Assembly (NCBI GenBank): GCA_964058805.1
Contig: CAXKVV010000022.1
Span: 372,001-436,000 of the forward strand
DNA length: 64,000 bases
Origin: Schoenoplectus triqueter
Taxonomy: Eukaryota > Streptophyta > Magnoliopsida > Poales > Cyperaceae
Direction: 5' to 3'
Under the pieces are notes generated by a model. That model was not told the origin of the DNA. It made no database searches and saw only the letters and a program-made list of their open reading frames with translations. Both the position numbers and the translations under genes were made by a program. The first letter of the stretch is position 1. Every line of letters starts with the position of its first letter. This document shows positions 57,765 to 64,000 of this stretch, in pieces.

Positions 57765-59459
57765 CTAAGCACAGTAGATATTATCTTGTCTGAGGCCCTT
57801 GGGTTCAATAAAAACCGAGTCAATGCAAAGACCGCCTTTGGTATGTGTACAATCAATCTGGACCAATGAGAACTTGACATGTGTCATTTCATCTGATGCC
57901 TTCACTACAAAGTCCCCCACATGGTGGTAGGACCACACCCCAGGCTCTGCTAAGTATGCCTTGGATTGCATTTGTTGGCCGTTTGAAGTTGACAGCTGGA
58001 ACCGAACAGGCTTTAGATCCCAGCCGTGTATGTTGTCAGTGATGCAACCCCGACGGCCCAGTCGTCTTGACGGTTTTCCGAGATGAAGACGAAAAAACAG
58101 GCTGTAGGTTCCCTCAGGGAAGGGAAATTCAATTTGACCCTTCACCTCAAGCCACCAGATTTGTACTAGATATGCTGCCACTCCAAATCTGCAAAGAGAG
58201 ATTATTGCCAAAATTCTTAGTATTTTGGAAAGGATTTTCACTAACAGAAAAAAGAAAAAAAGAAGAAGGTACAAACAAAAATACTAGATGCTTTTTTATT
58301 TTGTTTCTTTTTTGGAGAATATGGCAAATGTTAAAGATTTCAAGAAGATCACTACAGCTGAAGATTATACTAGAGATGTATATTACCTGGATTCTTCCGT
58401 GGGAATATAATTCCAGTATCTTCTGTCATCAATCCCTGTAATTGATAATGTCTTAGAAGAAATTTGCATGCAAAAAGCACCGCTGATCTTCTCCAGCCAA
58501 AATTCCTTCATTACATGTTAATCCATGTGAGATCATAAATCATAATTGCTTTTTTTTTTTTCAAATAAATATCATATGCTCGCTCCTATGAGAAATGTTA
58601 ACCTCTGAGCTGAATCAAGATATAAAGATAATGGGTTCTTTGAGAATGACTATTTTGATAAATGAATTTTTAAATAAATTCGAAAAAATATTAAAAATTA
58701 AAAAAATACTTACAATATTTCAAATTTCATAGTGAAATTTTAATTTAAAAGCCCATAAAAAAATCATTAAATTGAAATCGTTACAAATTATATAGAATTT
58801 TGTTAGTCTTTGATGATTTAGTAAATGATAATATAGTTACAGAAAATTTGAAACGCTATCAATTTAAATAAAAAATATATCTATAAATTATTTTTCTATT
58901 TTTAGGATTGTTACTATTTATTTAAAATCCATTATTAAGAGTGTCAAAAGCCATCATAATAATATTGCCTTCTATGTTTACAATTAAGATTTTAAGGCCA
59001 TAAAACAATTAATGAAGGCCGAAATTGCATTCAACTACCGGTACTTTTGCCATGGCTTAACATATAAGTAATTCTCAGACAAGGAAAAAAAACAACAAAG
59101 CCACATAAGCTCACTTTATTTCCTCCGCCAATTGAGTTCCGACGACATAGCAGTGCATAAACCTCCTTTCTCAGAAAAGCCCCCAACTTTTCTTTATTTG
59201 TATCTGAATCCTCCACCTTCCCTTCAGCCTCCGATGACTTTTTCATCAAACATCCATAATTCTTCGGTAATTTCTCTTCCCATATAAAATTGCTTGATCC
59301 CGCATTTAGAAATGTTTTATTGACCCGAACCAGCCGGCATATGTCCAGTGGGTCTAGGCGCCTCAGCACCTCTGCTATGCACCCCTCTGGCAAATCCCCT
59401 AGACCGGGACCCACTCCACCTCCTTCTGATCCCACTGAACCAGAAAACACCGCACCCAT
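57765..59459 (-). CDS. F-box protein PP2-A13-like (3 exons, 295 aa)
   Basis: The product is a predicted SCF E3 ubiquitin-ligase adaptor: the F-box binds SKP1, and the phloem-protein-2 (lectin-like) domain would recognise the substrate, possibly a glycan. Exons on the minus strand: 59459-59115, 58505-58387 and 58188-57765 (345+119+424 bp). Junctions are AAA/GTGAGC, AG/GTAA and GCAG/A, in phase. The start is ATG 59459 ([10 protein letters not shown]); the upstream in-frame codon at 59474 is GTG. The F-box is at residues about 22-64 ([20 protein letters not shown] ... NFIWEEKLP). Exon 2 gives [38 protein letters not shown], and exon 3 the PP2 domain ([72 protein letters not shown]). Order and length match Arabidopsis PP2-A13 (about 291 aa). 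The frame is intact. Confidence 0.95.
58625..58960. mobile_element. Diverged foldback element in intron 1 of the PP2-A13-like gene
   Basis: The ends GACTATTTTGATAAATGAAT and the inverted AAATCCATTATTAAGAGTGTCA are roughly complementary. The centre ATCATTAAATTGAAATCGTT, then GTTAGTCTTTGATGATT, matches the centre of the foldback at 61303-61667 (GATCGTTAAATTGAAACCGT, GGTCTTTGATGGACTATC). This is probably an older copy of the same family, located inside the 609-bp intron 59114-58506. Confidence 0.6.
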
Positions 59460-59700
59460 TAAGAAGAGAGACACGGATGGAGAAGAAATGGAAAAAAAAG
59501 AAGAAGAGGGCCTTCAGAGAAAAAGTATGAGAGATTTGGAGGAAAGGAGAAGAAAGGAGACAAGGGAACGGCTGGAGAAGAGAGGAAGGTTAAGGAAGAG
59601 AAGGAAAGAGGCCATGACCACGGCGAAGGGAGAAATTGGATGCCGTTGGAAATGGGAAGGATGACCTTGGCCTCTTGCCTGGTAAGAGTTGGGAGGGGAG
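59460..59700 (-). promoter_or_regulatory. Pyrimidine-rich leader/promoter of the PP2-A13-like gene
   Basis: On the minus strand the 200 bp upstream of ATG 59459 are strongly CT-rich (seen on the plus strand as GAAGAAATGGAAAAAAAAGA and similar). CT-rich tracts are common in plant core promoters and 5' leaders. The purine-rich complement produces long spurious plus-strand ORFs (59290-59664). Confidence 0.5.
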
Positions 59701-61302
59701 GTCGATGAAAGGAACGAAAGGGGAGATTTTATTGTGTGATCTCAGGTTGTGGATGGATAATGCAATAAAAAATGTTATTTTTTCGTCTCCAGTAAAATTC
59801 CTCCATATGTCCTACAGGGAAATTCATAGTTCCTTCACCATTGGAGATATAGACTTTTGATATTTTGTTCAGAGAATTTTCACAAACGAACTTAAACTCT
59901 TATTTATATGACAAGCAAGAGAGTCAAAAGTATAGCGATTATCATATTTGAATGAATCGCTGTTGATTTTAACATGACCTATTTGTCTATAATACGAAGT
60001 ATTAATCCATAATATTATTGGCTTTATATAACATAATCATTAAATAAAGTATCAAAAGCATTATTTTTTAATTCTTAAATTTTTTCATGTCATACCAAGT
60101 TTCAAATTTAAAAATACACTATTTTTTTCTCAAAATTATTTTAGCATTTTAAATTATGTTGATGGTGTCCCACAAGCTCTGTAAATCACATGGATACATA
60201 CATGCTATATCATTATCAAAGCATCAATATTAGTTTTATCTATACTAGTACTTACAGAAGTGATATATGTCACCATGTTCATAAATATTAAAATATAGTT
60301 TACTTTATTATCATGTTACAAATTGTAATGTGAATTTTCTTATTTCTTTCACTGACAATATCAGTGGAGCCGATTTGAACCAATAAAAAAAACATATATT
60401 TTAACTTTAATGGCTAATATAAAATATAAATATATTGAGAATCATGAATACAATTTCTTCATTTTTTTATTATTGTTATTATTTTTTCTTTGTTCAAGTT
60501 TAGCCCCTCCAAGCATAGTAACAAATCAATTGTTCGGAAAACTATGAGATCAAAAATTTTGGATTCGGGTATAATTCGGAAAAAAACTCATTTTTGTTTT
60601 ATATATCTAATATAATGAAATGGTGAAATATCTAGGAAAATAAACCTAAAATTATAAATAAATTAAGTATCATATTATTTTAAATAATATTTTTAATGAA
60701 TCTATTCAAAATTAATAATGAAAATATAGAAAAATTATTCACGTTGTGTTGCGGTTAATTATTTTTTATTAGAGTTAATTTCAAATTTTAACTTCAAAAT
60801 TGAGGCCATTGAAGATCGAAATACATACAAATTGGGTAAAAAAAAATTCTGCACCTAGGCTACAACCTACTTTTCTATTTTTGTATTTTTTTAGAAATGA
60901 CATAAACAACCTTGAATGTAGAGATACCTTATTTTATTATTTTTTCTCCGATGCGTGCTCCCAAGGAAAGAATTTGAAAGCACAATCCACAGGTATAATT
61001 TCAAATAAATCTGAATAAAATGCGTCTTATTCATATTATTTGTATTATGTGCATGTAATTCACGAATTAAGTGAATAATTCATGAATGTTCATAATATTC
61101 ATTGTTCTATTTGCCAAAGACTGAAATGCAAATAATTCTCGAATTACTTGCGAACTTTGTTATTATGCTTCCAAGCACAAGTGGGAATGCAGATATTTAA
61201 TTGTTCTTTTGCCTTTTTCCTTGGTTCTCCTTTTTTTCCTACGTACCCTTTGTTTACAAATATTACTAGGAATAGAGGCAAAATTAGAAGAGAAGAGATC
61301 GG
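59701..61302. other. AT-rich intergenic DNA, no gene seen
   Basis: Upstream region of the PP2-A13-like gene and beyond. No ORF with recognisable domains, no RNA gene and no transposon termini were found. Confidence 0.45.
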
Positions 61303-61667
61303 TTGACAATTATTTATTTTGACAACCTTGACAATGGACCTCTAAATAAATATAAAAAAAAATTAAAAATAATTTTTTTATAAATGTATTATTCTACTTT
61401 TAGATTGATGGTCATTCAAATTTCATGCAATTTCATTATCATTTGATAGTCCATCAAAGATCGTTAAATTGAAACCGTTACAAATTACATGAAAATTTGA
61501 TGGTCTTTGATGGACTATCAAACAATAATGAAATTGCATGAAATTTAAATGACCATCAATCTAAAGGTAGAAAAACACATCTATAATTTTTTTTTCATTT
61601 TTAAGATTTTATTTGTAATTATTTAGAGGTTCATTGTCAAGGTTATCAAAATAACTCATTGTCAATG
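61303..61667. mobile_element. Foldback MITE with ~165-bp arms
   Basis: The left arm (TTGACAAT ... TTATTTTGACAACCTTGACA, CTTTTAGATTGATGGTCATT, CATGCAATTTCATTAT) is the inverted complement of the right arm (AATGAAATTGCATGAAATTT, GACCATCAATCTAAAGGTAG, CATTGTCAAGGTTATCAAAA, ATTGTCAA). The centre is GATCGTTAAATTGAAACCGT. Non-coding. A related, older copy lies at 58625-58960. Confidence 0.85.
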
Positions 61668-62586
61668 GATCCCAATTCAAATTAGAATTTGAATTTGAAG
61701 ATGCCGAAAATTTAATTAAATAGTCTATATATTTAAAATAAAATTATAAAATATTTAATACCTAAATATTCTACTAATATAAATAAAAAATAATAACTTT
61801 CACTAATTTATAATTTATATAATTATGAAGATTGTTAGACCCCAGCACCACTATCTCGGCCCGTTTCCAGCAATTATCTTCAATTATGCTGTGGAAATCT
61901 CCTAATTAAGAATACTCAAGCAATTTTTCCGAAAAGCGAGGCCAGATGCGAATATTTTTCTTGTCATGGTAGGTGGTGAGGGTCTGGTGGTGGTCAAAAG
62001 CAACATGGAAATGGATAGGTGGGGTCCGAGGAGAAAGAAAAGGTGCTTGACGGTGAATTAGAAAAGATACATAAAAAATAATATATTATTTTGACAACTG
62101 AATACATTTATATTAGAAAAAATAAAAATTATTCGTCTCTATGTTCTAATATATCTTGATGGAAGACGTGATTAATACTTCTAAGAGAAAACTATTAAAA
62201 TATATATTTTAATTCTCTTCTCTTTTTTTATACAATTATATAGTCAATTTATCATGTTTTTTTTCTTTTCCATAATTTCAATTATACTAATAATGTACGT
62301 CGTATCATTAATGAAAAACACTTACCAATGAACAAACTATTCTTTCCGTTAAAAATACGTAACATGATTATCATCTTCATATTTAATATTTACAGATACT
62401 TTTAAATCTAAAATTGTGAGATATACCATCATGGAGAACTTCTATAAAAATAAAACAAAAAAAAGAATAATTAAAAAGAAATAATTATTATAGAAGATCA
62501 CCCAATAAAAATAAAATCAATTTAAGAAATAATTACTATAAAACTAAAATCATCAGAAAATCTTTATCAATTATCAGAAAAGATAC
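61668..62586. other. Intergenic DNA, no gene seen
   Basis: AT-rich with a moderately GC-rich patch at 61840-62050 (CCCAGCACCACTATCTCGGC, GGTGGTCAAAAGCAACATGG). That patch might be a promoter remnant or conserved non-coding DNA, but no ORF follows. Confidence 0.4.
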
Positions 62587-62594
62587 AATATCAT
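62587..62594. repeat. Left 8-bp target-site duplication of the G-rich MITE
   Basis: AATATCAT, repeated exactly at 62887-62894. Confidence 0.9.
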
Positions 62595-62886
62595 TGGAGG
62601 TGGCAATCGGGCGGGTCGGGTCGGGTTCGGGTTCGGGTCGGACGGGTCGGGTCAGTTTGACTTTCTGGAAGAAATCGGGTCGGGTCGGGTCGGGTCAATT
62701 TACATGTTGTGTTTTTTCAGATCGTTGATAGATTTCGATTCGATTGAAGGCCATTTGATCTCGGGTCGGGTCGGGTTCGGGTCGGGTCGGATCAGTTTGA
62801 CTTTCTTAAAAAATTGGGTCGGGTCGGGTTCGGGTCCGGGCGGGTCGGGCGGGTTTGTCGGGTCGGGTCGGGTTCTGCCACCTCTA
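62595..62886. mobile_element. hAT-type MITE made of GGGTCGGGTC(GGGTTC) minisatellite
   Basis: It begins TGGAGGTGGCA and ends TGCCACCTCTA, 11-bp terminal inverted repeats with one mismatch at the second base. It is flanked by 8-bp duplications AATATCAT, which identifies a non-autonomous hAT element of 292 bp. The inside is a tandem array of GGGTC/GGGTTC units in about four blocks, separated by two copies of a CAGTTTGACTTTCT segment (62652 and 62791). The strand is extremely G-rich and could form G-quadruplexes. The ORFs through it (both strands) are repeat translation. Confidence 0.88.
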
Positions 62887-62894
62887 AATATCAT
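62887..62894. repeat. Right 8-bp target-site duplication of the G-rich MITE
   Basis: AATATCAT, identical to 62587-62594. Confidence 0.9.
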
Positions 62895-64000
62895 ATTGTT
62901 TCGGTTGACTGACATTAAATTTTTAAGAAAATATTTATCGTTCCAAAAAAAATATCATTTCCAAATAGAGAGGAAATTGAAAAACTAGAAACGATATCTA
63001 CCGCCGAAGTTAATCAAATTAAATCTCAGCTGTTATGAAAAATAAAATGAATATTATGAAAGCTCAATTAGCATGAAAAAAGAATAGACGCCTCAATTAC
63101 TTAATTGATTTATATAATAATATAGATTAATAGCGACCTTCTGCTTGCTTGTCACTACCTCACTGGTCCACGACGGCACCAGGTGTGCCATTATGCAAGT
63201 ATATCCGTTATCCAGTTATCGTATTATCTCAACAAATAATCAAGTAATGGTAGACAGCCGCTAATTACGCAAATAAATGAATAAATCACAAAAATGTTTC
63301 GTATGGTATTGCCATTTACCAACTATCCAATCATTGCAGGATCTAGAAACGTGTATACTAGATACAGTGTTATACGTGTCAGAATGGCCATGCTTTGTCC
63401 AAAATCAAATGACGTTCGGTTTAAATTAAAATAAATATATATTTAAAATTTTATTTGATTTGTTAAATTAAGAAACTAATTAAAATTTGAAAACATCAAT
63501 CTAATCAACTGGAAATCGAATAAATTAAAGTTTTATTTGATTTATTATTCGGTTAAATTAAAATTATATTAATTAAAGAGGAATAAAAAATATCAATAGT
63601 TAAATAAATTGATAGAAAAAATAATTATTTTAAAAATAAGTAAATAAAATCTATAGAAAATAAATATATTCAGATAATTTTGATATAATTCTTATTTATA
63701 ACAAGTGAAATGAATTTTTTTGACTATTCGGTTTATTCAATTTAGAAAAACATAAACCAAAATAAAAACAAAAATTGAATTAACTAAAATTTTTATCCAA
63801 ACCAAATAATACAAAATTTAACGATTCAGTTTAAAACAATTAAATTGATATGTTTGCACCTCTAAATAGATGTGATGTTCAGGTTCGGGTCTCTCCCTCT
63901 GATGCTTTCTCAGTTTCTTGGCCGCTTGAAAATTATTCACTAAGGAAAATTTACAGAATAATAAAATAATAATTATATATTATTTAATAGGAGTTATAAA
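62895..64000. other. AT-rich intergenic DNA, no gene seen
   Basis: No supported gene. A moderately GC-rich patch lies at 63135-63215. The stretch 63415-63865 has CGGTTTAAATTAAA and ATTCGGTTAAATTAAAA phrases and ends TTTGCACCTCTA, which could be the right end of a decayed MITE, but no left terminus or target duplication was found. Confidence 0.4.

Noticed and set aside
59290..59664. Plus-strand 124-codon Lys/Glu/Arg-rich ORF
   Set aside because: It is antisense to the F-box exon and to the CT-rich leader of the PP2-A13-like gene; the composition follows from the purine-rich strand.
62595..62915. Telomere-like repeat or proline-rich protein gene
   Set aside because: The plant telomere unit is TTTAGGG; here units are GGGTC/GGGTTC. 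The proline/aspartate-rich translation is just the repeat read in frame, and the block has MITE ends and target duplications.
63415..63865. Another hAT-type MITE ending TTTGCACCTCTA
   Set aside because: Only a plausible right end was found; no left terminus or 8-bp duplication could be identified.
1..64000. tRNA, rRNA or organellar insert
   Set aside because: No cloverleaf with A/B boxes, rRNA core or plastid/mitochondrial gene was recognised on either strand; a tRNAscan and organelle BLAST would be decisive.

Overview
This window is nuclear DNA from a flowering plant, probably a eudicot. The evidence is split genes with short AT-rich GT-AG introns, two recognisable plant genes (an RRP36 homologue and an F-box/PP2-A13 homologue), plant-type Ty1/copia, Ty3/gypsy (Tat-like) and hAT elements, foldback MITEs, and a very AT-rich background. 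The species cannot be named from the sequence alone.

Layout. 1-4287: AT-rich intergenic DNA with three older tandem-repeat blocks. 4288-24226: about 20 kb of uninterrupted satellite. Its roughly 180-bp monomers are organised as a 20-monomer higher-order repeat (HOR) of 3,587 bp, present in five complete copies plus partial copies at both edges. 24226-about 42530: a nested transposon block. A decayed minus-strand Tat-like gypsy element is the host. It was split by a 4.29-kb hAT element (26321-30611, perfect 8-bp target duplication) and by a 9.84-kb copia element (30925-40764, 2-kb LTRs, 5-bp target duplication). 44584-46962: a second, internally deleted copia element with a 1,182-bp solo LTR inserted in its RNase H region. 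47290-53340: a dense cluster of long-arm foldback MITEs sitting in (TA)n microsatellites, with another LTR of the solo-LTR family. 54246-59459: the only intact genes, RRP36 (plus strand, 8 exons) and F-box PP2-A13-like (minus strand, 3 exons), arranged convergently about 520 bp apart. 59460-64000: intergenic DNA with another foldback element and a G-rich hAT-type MITE.

No operon or multi-gene system is present. The two genes do independent work: ribosomal small-subunit pre-rRNA processing, and SCF ubiquitin-ligase substrate recognition. The most notable structure is the satellite. Its HOR organisation, a chimeric edge monomer, and variants shared between neighbouring units record unequal exchange and stepwise expansion. 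A centromeric or pericentromeric location is plausible but is inference. All coordinates and splice sites were read by eye; no database search or alignment program was run.
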